This document shows, one piece after another, positions 27,224-36,101 of a stretch of 47,905 nucleotides of DNA. How positions within the stretch are numbered: the stretch's first letter is position 1; the number at the start of each line of letters is the position of its first letter. The position numbers were made by a program, and so were the translations under genes. The DNA is from an uncultured Candidatus Poseidoniales archaeon (GTDB lineage: Archaea > Thermoplasmatota > Poseidoniia > Poseidoniales > Thalassarchaeaceae), in contig CABXDN010000008.1 of the NCBI GenBank assembly GCA_902511005.1, forward strand, positions 1 through 47,905, read 5' to 3'. The notes under the pieces are model-generated. The model was not told the DNA's origin. It did not search any database and saw nothing but the letters and a program-made list of their open reading frames with translations.

Positions 27224-28201
27224 ATGGATTATAATACAGGACACCCTCACGCAACACCAAATTTCAGAAACTTGGTAATTAAACCAATGTGGATTACCAT
27301 GAAGACGGCCCTCAGAACAGTTCCTTACATCGGTAAAGCAAAATTCCTCAAGAATAATTATCATGGTCAGCAAACTAATTTGACTGATGAATATACTCTT
27401 GAAAGGATTGGAGACAATCATCCTTCTTCAGGTCAAGTTTATGCTGCAGATCGTGAATCTTCACCAGCCCTCCCTTTCTTAGAAAGGCCAGTTACAATCA
27501 TGTTCCCCTACGAAAGACTCGAAGATATGGAGCCTTGGCTTTTCGTCCCTGGAAATTACAATGGAAGAATAGGGATTGTTTGGGAGACTTGCACTGCTTG
27601 CAAGGCATGCGTCAAAGCATGTCCAAATGATTGTCTCCATATGACTTCAGAAACACGTGTGAATGTTCTTGATACAACCGAGAAAGATGATGAATGGCAT
27701 GGTCTTGGAAGTGAGATTGAATCTGGCGGACTAGCCGCACGGAAGAAAGATGACTTTGAAGAAATCGAGAATTTCGACCTAGTTCTAGAACACAAAGCCC
27801 CCCCTCAACAGTATGATTTTGCAGAAGTAATAGATATTAGCGGTGACAAGGCAACTGTTCGTTGGCAGGATGGTTCCGGCATAGAATCAGTAGAAATTTC
27901 TTCATTAAAGCCAGCTGAAGTTGATATCGTATCAGGTCGTATAGATATTGGAAGGTGCATGTTCTGTGGTTTATGCGCAGAAGCCTGTCCTTTCGAATCA
28001 TTCTTTATGTCAAATGAATATGACGGTATGTCAGGATATTCAAGAGAGGATCTTTGGTTTGACGCAGATCGTACGAGACTTCTACCTGTCGTTCATCAAG
28101 AAAGAGTCGATATGGAACTTGCTAAGAGAGCACAGAAAGAGAAGGCTAAGCGCGAGAAGAAGGCAGCTAAAGCAGCAGCAGCGGCTAAAGCGGAGGCATG
28201 A
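27224..28201 (+). CDS. nuoI: Complex I subunit I, ferredoxin-like, with long insertion
   Basis: 325 residues, about twice the usual length. Two 4Fe-4S motifs are complete: C123-x2-C126-x2-C129-x3-C133-P and C245-x2-C248-x2-C251-x3-C255-P. Normally ~35 residues separate the two motifs; here 112 do. The extra segment ends in a small beta domain (FAEVIDISGDKATVRWQDG, SH3/KOW-like in look). The N-terminus before the first cluster is also long (122 residues). The C-terminus is a Lys/Ala-rich helix tail. It carries electrons toward N2. The insert may dock an electron donor, because NuoEFG is absent. AGGAGGTGA precedes ATG. Confidence 0.95.
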   Translation: MDYNTGHPHATPNFRNLVIKPMWITMKTALRTVPYIGKAKFLKNNYHGQQTNLTDEYTLERIGDNHPSSGQVYAADRESSPALPFLERPVTIMFPYERLEDMEPWLFVPGNYNGRIGIVWETCTACKACVKACPNDCLHMTSETRVNVLDTTEKDDEWHGLGSEIESGGLAARKKDDFEEIENFDLVLEHKAPPQQYDFAEVIDISGDKATVRWQDGSGIESVEISSLKPAEVDIVSGRIDIGRCMFCGLCAEACPFESFFMSNEYDGMSGYSREDLWFDADRTRLLPVVHQERVDMELAKRAQKEKAKREKKAAKAAAAAKAEA

Positions 28202-28207
28202 TTTCCA

Positions 28208-28477
28208 ATGAATATAGACTTCGAAGCCCTAGTATTTGTGATTCTTTCAGCTGCTGCTATTATTGGAGCATTAGGTTGTGTATATGCTAGGAGAGTAGCT
28301 CACTCCCTCCTTTCCCTAATGCTAACTTTCATGGCAGTTGCAGGAGTAATGGTTCTGGCAGCAGCAGAAATGTTAGCGGCTATACAAATTTTGGTTTATC
28401 TTGGTTCAGTGATGCTTGTTGTCCAATTTGGAGTTATGTTAACTCGTCGTCAAATTCAAGAAGGTGACGTTGAATGA
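28208..28477 (+). CDS. nuoJ1: Complex I subunit J, N-terminal half
   Basis: 89 residues with three spans. It corresponds to the first half of NuoJ: ALGCVYARRVAHSLLSLML, then AAEMLAAIQILVYLGSVMLVVQFGVML, which contains the pi-bulge helix involved in coupling. The protein is split: the second half is encoded by the next ORF, whose ATG overlaps this stop (ATGA). Both ORFs are intact and use coupled translation, so this is a natural split as in haloarchaea and not a frameshift. Confidence 0.9.
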   Translation: MNIDFEALVFVILSAAAIIGALGCVYARRVAHSLLSLMLTFMAVAGVMVLAAAEMLAAIQILVYLGSVMLVVQFGVMLTRRQIQEGDVE

Positions 28478-28746
28478 AAGCAATTTCTGCATTAACTAAG
28501 GTAGGGCTTTTTGGATTTATATTAGTGATGCTTAACGAAGTCATGTCACACCCTATGTGGGATAATTCCACAGCATCTCCTCCGACTACTGTAGATTTCG
28601 CTCTTGCTTTGTATGGCGATCAATGGGCTATTGCTACAGTAATTCTTGGAGCTCTTCTTGCTATGGCAATGGTTGGTGCATCCTATCTTGTAAGGGATGA
28701 AAGGTTAATCAATTTAATTTGGGATATGGGCGGTGAAGATTTATGA
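28474..28746 (+). CDS. nuoJ2: Complex I subunit J, C-terminal half
   Basis: 90 residues with two spans. It continues NuoJ with DFALALYGDQWAIATVILGALLAMAMVGASYLVRDE, where ALYGDQW matches the LYT.Y...FE..S.LLL part of fused NuoJ. It overlaps nuoJ1 by four bases and nuoK by four bases, keeping the three tightly coupled. Function is inferred from position and pattern; on its own it would be hard to identify. Confidence 0.85.
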   Translation: MKAISALTKVGLFGFILVMLNEVMSHPMWDNSTASPPTTVDFALALYGDQWAIATVILGALLAMAMVGASYLVRDERLINLIWDMGGEDL

Positions 28747-29045
28747 TTGATCCAAGTTGGATTTCGGGTCTTGGAGTAATCCTATTTGGTATAGGTCTTC
28801 TTGGCGCATTTACTAGAAAAAATGCTATTATCGTTCTAATGTGTATCGAGGTTATGCTAAATGCAGCAAATCTAAATTTTGTAGCAGGTGCATCTCATTA
28901 TGGCGATGTAGATGGCTGGGTATTCACTGCAATAGCCATAGCAATAGCTGCCGCAGAAGTCGCAATAGGCTTAGCAATTCTTCTTTCACTATACAGCACA
29001 CAAGAGACAATATCTCTGGATGAAGCAAGTATTCTGAGGAACTAA
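28743..29045 (+). CDS. nuoK: Complex I subunit K
   Basis: 100 residues, three spans, normal length. It contains the conserved membrane acid in the helix VLMCIEVMLNAANLNFV and the later AIAAAEVAIGLAILLSLY, whose two Glu residues carry protons between the antiporter-like subunits and the quinone end. Overlap with nuoJ2 by four bases shows translational coupling. nuoL follows after ten bases. Confidence 0.95.
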   Translation: MIDPSWISGLGVILFGIGLLGAFTRKNAIIVLMCIEVMLNAANLNFVAGASHYGDVDGWVFTAIAIAIAAAEVAIGLAILLSLYSTQETISLDEASILRN

Positions 29046-29055
29046 GGTGATATTT

Positions 29056-31353
29056 ATGGGTGAAACAAAAAATGAATATCGTCTCCTACTTCCGTTATTG
29101 CCATTCTTAGCAATTGTCCCGTTACTTTCATTACAATCAGATTCTTCTCCAACAGATTTTGCTTGGCTAATCGTAGTTGCTCCTTTTATCATGTTTCCAA
29201 TTATTCTAATAACTGGCCAGGTGTATAATAAGAATGAAACATGGAAGAATACTTGGAAAGAAGGTGGAATTTTAGGTTTAGCCGCACTTTCAGTATCTCT
29301 TAGTACAACTATTTGGATAGTTTATGACTATCTCATTGGCCATGCTGATATTCAAGAGAATACTGTAGCAAGTTGGTTAGAATGGATATCTTTCGATGTT
29401 TTACAATCTGATTATACAATCTCTCAGAATCGTATATTAGGAGTCGATGTATGGGTAGATTCTTTAACTTTGATGCTTCTTTTTGTCGCGACATTTTTAT
29501 GTTTCCTAATTTGTTGGTTTGCTATTGGTTATATGACTACAGATCCTATAAATGAAGATAGTAATCATCGCTTCTTTGCAGAGTTTGTTTTGTTTAGTCT
29601 AGGTATGTTTGGAATGGTTCTCGCGGATAATTTCCTGTGGTTATTTATTTTCTGGGAAGTTATGGGATTATGTTCCTATCTCTTGATAGGTTTCTATTAC
29701 TGGAAAGAGAGTGCGGCCGCGGCTGCAAAGAAAGCATTCCTAACTACCAGAGTTGGTGATGTATTTTTGATGATAGGCCTTCTAATTTTATACGATATTT
29801 ATGGTTCTCTTGATTTTGCTGTAGTATTTGATGACCCATCAACAGGTATTGGCGGAGCAGTAGTCGAATCTAGTCAGTTATTTTGGGCTCTAATGATGCT
29901 ATTCATAGGTGCAGTTGGAAAGAGTGCTCAATTCCCATTACATGTTTGGTTACCTGATGCGATGGAAGGACCAACTCCTGTATCAGCCCTAATACACGCT
30001 GCTACGATGGTTAACGCTGGACTCTACTTGGTTGCTAGATTGATGCCATTCGTTGATGTACATCATCATGGCGTTGCTGGCCTAGAAGATTTCGGCTTAA
30101 TAGTCGCTTGGATAGGAGGAATAACTGCGTTTATGGCCGCTTCAATAGCTTTCGTCCAAAATGATATCAAGAAAGTCTTGGCTTATTCAACGATGTCTCA
30201 ATTAGCATATATCTTCACAGGTTTAGGTTCAGCATTATATTTCCTCAACACTGGGGACCATCATGCTGGGTACTTCGTTTTAGGTGCATCATTATTTCAC
30301 TTGTTTAACCATGCTATGGCCAAAGGAATGTTATTCATGGCTAGTGGTTCTGTAATTCACGAAGTCCATCATGCCCACGACCACTTACATCATGGATCTG
30401 ATCATGGAGATCATGATTTTGATCCACAAGATATGCGTAATATGGGGGGACTTGCATCTAAGATGCCGGTTACTTCTACTGCAATGATGTTTGGTTCTAT
30501 GTCAATTATTGGTATCCCGCTAATTGGAGGTTTTTGGTCTAAAGAAGGAATAATTGCAGAAACTTGGGCTGCTTATTTCCATGGCGAAACAATGATGCTT
30601 GGTCCAGCACTTCTAATCTTAGCTACAGCAGGAATGACTGGTTTTTATATGTCCAGAATGTGGTTTATGACGTTTGCTGGCCAGCCTAAGAGTGATGTTA
30701 TAGACCATGTACATGAGTCCACTCCTTGGATTAAAGAACCACTTCTTATCCTTACATTAATCACGGCAATCGGAGGGTTTGCATTAGCAATATTAGGCGT
30801 TGTTGATTTCTTATCTAATGAGAGTCAACATCTTTCTTTGCATGGACATTCTCTAACAGAGCAAATAATACATGAGTTAGAGCATGCATTTTTGCCTGAA
30901 GATAGTAAGTTACGTTTGGTCGGTTGGACGACAATATTACTATCATTCGTGATAGGGCCTGTAATGGCTGCTAGAATCCATGGCGGCCAACTTAAAGAGG
31001 GTCAGAGTGCTAATATTTTCGTGGGCTGGTTAGTCAAACTGTCAGGAAAGTTGGGGACTCAAGACGTCACTTGGTTGGCTGAATCACAATTAGCAGAGGC
31101 TTTGGATAAGAGGCTATATTTCGATGATCTGTATGAAGGAATTATTTCTAGAACTGTGATTCCATTTGCTGAATTTTCAGCTTGGTTTGATAAGAATGTG
31201 ATTGATGGCATTATCAAACAAGTTGAATCGAATTCTGTTCTTGGCTCCGTTCAAATTCGTAAGGTCACAACTGGCAGTGCTCGTGACTATATTTTGATGG
31301 CTACTGTCGGTGCACTTTGTATATTTGCACTATTAGTGGGGGTGAACGCTTGA
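29056..31353 (+). CDS. nuoL: Complex I subunit L (antiporter-like)
   Basis: About 765 residues, the distal proton-pumping subunit, with ~16 spans and the long lateral helix toward the C-terminus. Landmarks: WEVMGLCSYLLIGFYYWKES, KSAQFPLHVWLPDAMEGPTPVSALIHAATMV, KKVLAYSTMSQLAYI and GSMSIIGIPLIGGFWSKEG. Odd feature: after ASGSVIHE there is a His/Asp-rich loop of ~17 residues (about 30360-30420) not usual at this place. I chose ATG 29056 because GGTGA (29046-29050) is five bases upstream; the GTG at 29047 lies inside that RBS. Confidence 0.97.
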   Translation: MGETKNEYRLLLPLLPFLAIVPLLSLQSDSSPTDFAWLIVVAPFIMFPIILITGQVYNKNETWKNTWKEGGILGLAALSVSLSTTIWIVYDYLIGHADIQENTVASWLEWISFDVLQSDYTISQNRILGVDVWVDSLTLMLLFVATFLCFLICWFAIGYMTTDPINEDSNHRFFAEFVLFSLGMFGMVLADNFLWLFIFWEVMGLCSYLLIGFYYWKESAAAAAKKAFLTTRVGDVFLMIGLLILYDIYGSLDFAVVFDDPSTGIGGAVVESSQLFWALMMLFIGAVGKSAQFPLHVWLPDAMEGPTPVSALIHAATMVNAGLYLVARLMPFVDVHHHGVAGLEDFGLIVAWIGGITAFMAASIAFVQNDIKKVLAYSTMSQLAYIFTGLGSALYFLNTGDHHAGYFVLGASLFHLFNHAMAKGMLFMASGSVIHEVHHAHDHLHHGSDHGDHDFDPQDMRNMGGLASKMPVTSTAMMFGSMSIIGIPLIGGFWSKEGIIAETWAAYFHGETMMLGPALLILATAGMTGFYMSRMWFMTFAGQPKSDVIDHVHESTPWIKEPLLILTLITAIGGFALAILGVVDFLSNESQHLSLHGHSLTEQIIHELEHAFLPEDSKLRLVGWTTILLSFVIGPVMAARIHGGQLKEGQSANIFVGWLVKLSGKLGTQDVTWLAESQLAEALDKRLYFDDLYEGIISRTVIPFAEFSAWFDKNVIDGIIKQVESNSVLGSVQIRKVTTGSARDYILMATVGALCIFALLVGVNA

Positions 31354-32948
31354 GCGATATGCTGACAATTCTAACCCTAACTCCTCTTGGAGTTGGTTTA
31401 CTACTTTTGATACTTCCACAAATATTACCTGGAAGTTCGGCCGATACTCTTCGTAAAGTGAATCGAAGTATCAGTTTTGGTGTATCTATGGCATTATTTG
31501 TTATTGCCTCATACATCGCTTTCGAAAATTTTGGTGGTATAGACTGGTTAAACATTAATATGGGTGAATATCAGTTAATGAACGATGAACCTGTAACTCT
31601 AATTTCATCTATTGGTGTATCATGGATAGTGGGTGTTGACGCTCTTTCTCTACCCATGGTTTGGCTAACTGCTTTGTTAATTCCACTCTCTATGTTAGTA
31701 GAATGGGATGCAAAAGAAGGGCACATTTTTCATCCACTAATCTTAGTTATGGAAGGTGCTCTGATTGGAGTTTTCGTTGCTCTGGATTTATTTGTTTTCT
31801 ATGTATTTTGGGAAATGACTCTGATTCCAATGTTCTTCCTGATATTGGTTTGGGGCGGAGATGATCGAAAATACGCATCAATGAAATTCTTCATCTATAC
31901 ATTTACTGCAAGCGTAGTTATGCTTATTGGTATTCTCATTATGTACTTCCATACTGGAGATATAGCAGGTGTATCAGGTTCCATCACGGGGCATCATTTT
32001 AATCTCCTAGAAATGAATAGTGAGATGATACAATCTGAAGGCCTTAGACATCTAGTATGGATACTCTTACTAATTGGATTCGCAACTAAGATGCCTAGTG
32101 TCCCTGTACATACATGGTTACCAGATGCTCACGTACAGGCACCAACTGCTGGTTCAATGTTGCTAGCTGGTGTAATGCTGAAGATGGGTGCATATGGTTT
32201 CTTGAGGGTTGCAGTATCTTTGTTCCCCGAATCAACAGTTGTGTTTATTCCAATATTACTCATTCTAGGAATGTCTAGTTTGGTCTATGGTGCATGGGTC
32301 TGCATGGGGCAAACCAATCTTAAGAGAATGGTTGCCTACTCATCAGTATCTCATATGGGACTAATATTCTTGGGCATTGCTACTATGCAACCTCTAGGGA
32401 TTGCAGGAGCACTTTTCATGATGTTCGCTCATGGAATAATCAGCCCCCTATTATTCGCGGTAGCAGGTGCCTTCAAACATCATTATCATACTCTTGAAAT
32501 TGGTTCTATGAGAGGAATTGCTCATCATTCACCTTACTTAGCAGCTCACATGATGCTTGGATGGATGGGTAGTCTTGGTCTTCCATTACTTGCAGGTTTC
32601 GTCGCAGAGGTTGCAATAATGATTGCTTTCTGGATGAGTTTCGGTTGGTTGGTAATCTTACCTGCATTAACACTGATCATTACTGCAGTATACTATCTCA
32701 ATTCGATGCAAAAGACAATCTTTGAATCTAATGATAGACACCATGGAATTCTCCCCGAATCACTACATGGGGAAGAACCTCGTGACATAACTTGGCATGA
32801 AAATACAAGTATGTTCATTCTCGGAATCCTCACAGTTTTATTTGGTATTTTCCCGTTTATATTCTTCGATATGATGTCAGATTGGTCTACTAGTTTTATT
32901 CAAGATGTATTACTTGAAGAAATAATTAACCAGGGGGTTAAACCATGA
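31350..32948 (+). CDS. nuoM: Complex I subunit M (antiporter-like)
   Basis: About 532 residues, ~14 spans. Landmarks: FYVFWEMTLIPMFFLILVWGG, the TKMPSVPVHTWLPDAHVQAPTAGSMLLAG helix region with the pumping Lys, and KRMVAYSSVSHMGLIFLG. The preferred start is TTG 31350, which overlaps the nuoL stop (TTGA) and has GGTGA four bases upstream; ATG 31359 is the alternative. A longer frame from 31317 would overlap nuoL by 37 bases and is unlikely. Confidence 0.96.
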   Translation: MSDMLTILTLTPLGVGLLLLILPQILPGSSADTLRKVNRSISFGVSMALFVIASYIAFENFGGIDWLNINMGEYQLMNDEPVTLISSIGVSWIVGVDALSLPMVWLTALLIPLSMLVEWDAKEGHIFHPLILVMEGALIGVFVALDLFVFYVFWEMTLIPMFFLILVWGGDDRKYASMKFFIYTFTASVVMLIGILIMYFHTGDIAGVSGSITGHHFNLLEMNSEMIQSEGLRHLVWILLLIGFATKMPSVPVHTWLPDAHVQAPTAGSMLLAGVMLKMGAYGFLRVAVSLFPESTVVFIPILLILGMSSLVYGAWVCMGQTNLKRMVAYSSVSHMGLIFLGIATMQPLGIAGALFMMFAHGIISPLLFAVAGAFKHHYHTLEIGSMRGIAHHSPYLAAHMMLGWMGSLGLPLLAGFVAEVAIMIAFWMSFGWLVILPALTLIITAVYYLNSMQKTIFESNDRHHGILPESLHGEEPRDITWHENTSMFILGILTVLFGIFPFIFFDMMSDWSTSFIQDVLLEEIINQGVKP

Positions 32949-34630
32949 ATTTACCTCTTAATATGTCCGAAGCGGAACTAATAATTCCTGAATTAATAAT
33001 GTTAGCAGGACTTATTGCTATAATCTTAATTCCTAATTTCGGAGATGCAAGTTTCAGAATACCATTGTCCAGAATGAAGGTTCCAATATTAATTGGAGGT
33101 AACCGGTTCAAGCTCACAAGTAATCCTAAATTACCTAACAGAGTTTCACTAGCTATCTTCTCTACAGCATTTTTCTTCGCTTTAATGCAAACAACCTATG
33201 GTAAAGTAGGAGATACATTAGAAGTCACTCCATTTAGCCGTTTATTTACATTGATATTTACAGCAGCACTAATTTTAGCGACTATTGCAACAACTCATAG
33301 AATCCCAGCTAGGGCAAATCTCAACGCACCTAAAGACAGCGATTCTGAAAATGTAGCTACAAAGAAAATTAATGCACTAATCGATAATCGTCGTCAAGTA
33401 GATTTCCATATTATTTTGATAATGGTTGGGCTTGGTATGAGTCTTATGTCTATGGCAACTCATTTGTTTATGCTCTTCGTCTGTATTGAACTGGCTTCAC
33501 TTTCATCATATATTCTTGTTGCTTTCCATAAAGAGAGTAAAGTTGGCGGGGAAGCAGGAATGAAATATTTCATTGTGGGTTCCGTTGCCTCAGCAATTGG
33601 AATATATGGTATGTCAATGCTTTACTTATGGAACGGAGACCTTTCTCTAGACGCTCTTGCATTGGCATGGATTGAATCTGAAACTGTAGATCCTATAGCA
33701 GGAATTGCCGTAGGTTTAATGTTAGTTGCTTTCGGATTTAAGGTCGGTGCAGCACCTTTCCATCTTGCAGCTCCTGATGCTTATTCTGGTGCATCATCTC
33801 CTGTCGCTGGTCTACTAGCAACAGCTTCTAAGGCGATGGGGTTTGTTGCTCTAATGCGAATTTTAATCACCGTAACTATGCCTGAATCTGGCGAGGCTTT
33901 CTGGTTTACTACGATTGCAATTATTGCTGTTGTAACTATGACATGGGGTAATTTAGCCGCTTTAACAAGTACGAATCCTAAACGTATACTTGCTTATTCA
34001 AGTGTGTCTCATGCAGGATATATGTTAGCAGGATTAGCAGCAATTGGTAGTGGTTTAGCATCAGAAGAAGCCATGAAACTGATATTAACTGCTATAGTGT
34101 TCCATCTTGCAGTTCTAGTTGTTTTCAAGTTTGGAGCATTTCTTGTACTTTCTCTCCTCGAGACAGAAGGCCGCAGTCACGAACTAAAAGATCTTCATGG
34201 ATTGGCTAGAAGAGAACCATTGATTGCAGGTTCAATGTTCTTATTCATGCTTTCATTAGCAGGTGTTCCTCCATTATCCGGATTCTTATCTAAATTCTTG
34301 ATGATTAATGGAATAGTCAATGTATCTGCAGGTACTGGTACATCTGATGTATCTTCAGTTATGGATTGGGTTACTAGCGTCGAACCAGTCTTTTGGTTAG
34401 CATTTGCTATAGTTTTGAATTCTGCTTTATCTATGTTCTATTATCTTAGAATTGGGTTAGTGATGTTCTTCGAAGAACCAGAAAATAATAAACCGATGAA
34501 AGATGCATTAAGTCTACGAATAGCAATAGCATTCTGTGCATTATTTACTGTAATTATCGGTATTGGACCACTTAGTGATTCTCTCCTACAGATGGCAGCA
34601 GATGCAATAGATTCGTTTATTTCTAACTGA
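32945..34630 (+). CDS. nuoN: Complex I subunit N (antiporter-like)
   Basis: 561 residues, last gene of the complex I operon, overlapping nuoM by four bases (ATGA). Family landmarks: FVCIELASLSSYILVAFHKES, AAPFHLAAPDAYSGASSPVAGLLATASK, KRILAYSSVSHAGYMLAGLAA and the MLSLAGVPPLSGFLSKF helix. About 14 spans. A ~60-residue cytoplasmic or loop segment near residues 25-60 and a charged stretch at 125-150 (NLNAPKDSDSENVATKK) are longer than I expect in bacterial NuoN. It is the antiporter-like subunit nearest NuoK. Confidence 0.96.
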   Translation: MNLPLNMSEAELIIPELIMLAGLIAIILIPNFGDASFRIPLSRMKVPILIGGNRFKLTSNPKLPNRVSLAIFSTAFFFALMQTTYGKVGDTLEVTPFSRLFTLIFTAALILATIATTHRIPARANLNAPKDSDSENVATKKINALIDNRRQVDFHIILIMVGLGMSLMSMATHLFMLFVCIELASLSSYILVAFHKESKVGGEAGMKYFIVGSVASAIGIYGMSMLYLWNGDLSLDALALAWIESETVDPIAGIAVGLMLVAFGFKVGAAPFHLAAPDAYSGASSPVAGLLATASKAMGFVALMRILITVTMPESGEAFWFTTIAIIAVVTMTWGNLAALTSTNPKRILAYSSVSHAGYMLAGLAAIGSGLASEEAMKLILTAIVFHLAVLVVFKFGAFLVLSLLETEGRSHELKDLHGLARREPLIAGSMFLFMLSLAGVPPLSGFLSKFLMINGIVNVSAGTGTSDVSSVMDWVTSVEPVFWLAFAIVLNSALSMFYYLRIGLVMFFEEPENNKPMKDALSLRIAIAFCALFTVIIGIGPLSDSLLQMAADAIDSFISN

Positions 34631-34674
34631 GTTAGAAGGCTCAACTTCACATAGGTGACGCTAGACCGACAACT

Positions 34675-35187
34675 ATGGCTCGTCGAGAGGAGAAAGTTGA
34701 TGCTGAGCTTTTAGCAAGGTTAGAATCTGGCGGAGGAGACAAAATACGCGTACCTTTACCTAATCGTAAAGTCAACGAAATGTTTGCTATTGCTGATCAA
34801 ATACTCGGTGGAAGAAGAGTCAGAGCAGTTTGTGAAGATGGAGATAGCCGTCTTGCTCGTATTCCTGGTAAAATGCGTCGTCGTCAATGGGTTAGAGAGG
34901 GTGATTTGATTGTTATACAACCTTGGGATTTCCAAGATGAGAAGGCTAACGTTGTAATGAGATATACTAAAACTCAATCTTTATACCTGTCTAGAAAGGG
35001 AGTACTTCCAGATATTGTAGATTTATTTGGAATGTCGGAAGATGTTTCCGAAGTTAGTCAAATATCATCTAATGAGGAAGTTATTGAAGATGAAAATAAT
35101 ACTGAGAAGGAAGTTGTTATCGATGAGCAACCAGAAAAGGTTGAGACAACCTCTAACGAAGATGACATAGACTCGTTCTTTGGGTGA
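34675..35187 (+). CDS. eif1A: Translation initiation factor 1A with acidic tail
   Basis: 170 residues. Residues ~1-112 are archaeal aIF1A: basic start, PNRKVNEMFAIADQILGGRRVRAVCEDGDSRLARIPGKMRRRQWVREGDLIVIQPW (an S1/OB fold that binds the ribosomal A site) and a helical DIVDLFGM end. About 50 further residues are strongly acidic and end in EDDIDSFFG. Archaeal aIF1A is usually ~100-115 residues; a disordered acidic tail ending in DIDDI is a eukaryotic eIF1A feature that binds eIF5B. Gene order aIF1A-Rio1-KH is typical of archaea. The 44-base gap upstream separates it from nuoN. Confidence 0.93.
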   Translation: MARREEKVDAELLARLESGGGDKIRVPLPNRKVNEMFAIADQILGGRRVRAVCEDGDSRLARIPGKMRRRQWVREGDLIVIQPWDFQDEKANVVMRYTKTQSLYLSRKGVLPDIVDLFGMSEDVSEVSQISSNEEVIEDENNTEKEVVIDEQPEKVETTSNEDDIDSFFG

Positions 35188-35191
35188 GATT

Positions 35192-36076
35192 ATGGCCGAA
35201 TCAGAGGATTGGGATTTACCCGACCTCGATGCCATAATGCGTGGTGAAAAGAAACATGAATGGTTATCTGAGCCAAGATTTAAGCAAATGTTCTCAGATA
35301 TCGAAGATGGACTCCAAGGGGTTCTAGGCAAAGGAACATATGATTGGGTTGATCGCAGAGTTTTTGATGCAGTTTTTGATAAATCTACTTTAATGGCCCT
35401 TCATAAGTTAATGCAAAAGGGAGAAATTGAAACAGTAGATTACCCTATTGCCAGAGGAAAAGAGGCTCATGTATTCCATGCGACTTCAAATCATGGACCT
35501 GTAGCAGTTAAGATATTCCATACAACAAACGCTGTATTCAAAGGATTAGCCAAATACATAGATGGTGACCCAAGATTCGGGGGTCTTTCTAGAAGGCACC
35601 GTGAATTAGTTAATATCTGGGTTAGGAAAGAATTCAGAAATTTAAAGAGAATGAGAAAACATGGTCTTAGGGTACCTCGACCGATTACTAATCTGAAAAA
35701 TGTTCTCATTATGGAATATTTAGGAGAAGGAGACGGAGTAAGTCCAAGGCTGAAAGATATAACTATAGATGAACCATATGAAGTATTCGAAGATTTATTA
35801 GATTTCTTAGCAATTAATTGGCAAACTGCGGGTTTAGTCCATGCAGATTTTTCTGAATATAATATTTTATGGAAAGATGGTGAACCTTGGGTAATTGATG
35901 TTGGTCAGAGCGTAACCAAACAACATCCACACTCTGAAGAGTTTCTTGTTAGAGATGTTACAAGATTAGTACAATGGATTAACAAACAAGGATATAATGC
36001 AGATTTAGGGGAAAGTTTACTTCGAGTTTTAGAAGATCCAGTACCTGCCTTACCTCCTCTTTCAGGCGGAGATTAA
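35192..36076 (+). CDS. rio1: RIO1-family serine kinase/ATPase
   Basis: About 294 residues. RIO domain: ATP-binding IARGKEAHVFHATSNHGPVAVKIF, the RIO flexible loop, WVRKEFRNLKRMRKHGLRVPRP, hinge VLIMEYLGEGDG, catalytic LVHADFSEYNILW (Asp and Asn) and metal-binding VIDVGQSV. Rio1 acts in final maturation of the small ribosomal subunit. ATG 35192 is chosen because GGTGA (35183-35187), overlapping the aIF1A stop, stands four bases before it; a TTG at 35180 would put the RBS inside the gene. The C-terminus lacks the long tail of eukaryotic RIO1. Confidence 0.95.
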   Translation: MAESEDWDLPDLDAIMRGEKKHEWLSEPRFKQMFSDIEDGLQGVLGKGTYDWVDRRVFDAVFDKSTLMALHKLMQKGEIETVDYPIARGKEAHVFHATSNHGPVAVKIFHTTNAVFKGLAKYIDGDPRFGGLSRRHRELVNIWVRKEFRNLKRMRKHGLRVPRPITNLKNVLIMEYLGEGDGVSPRLKDITIDEPYEVFEDLLDFLAINWQTAGLVHADFSEYNILWKDGEPWVIDVGQSVTKQHPHSEEFLVRDVTRLVQWINKQGYNADLGESLLRVLEDPVPALPPLSGGD

Positions 36077-36101
36077 AACAGGAACACTATTCCCACAAAA
36101 C

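Noticed and set aside
28474-28490. Frameshift in nuoJ
   Set aside because: Both halves have full frames joined by an ATGA overlap, as in naturally split archaeal nuoJ.
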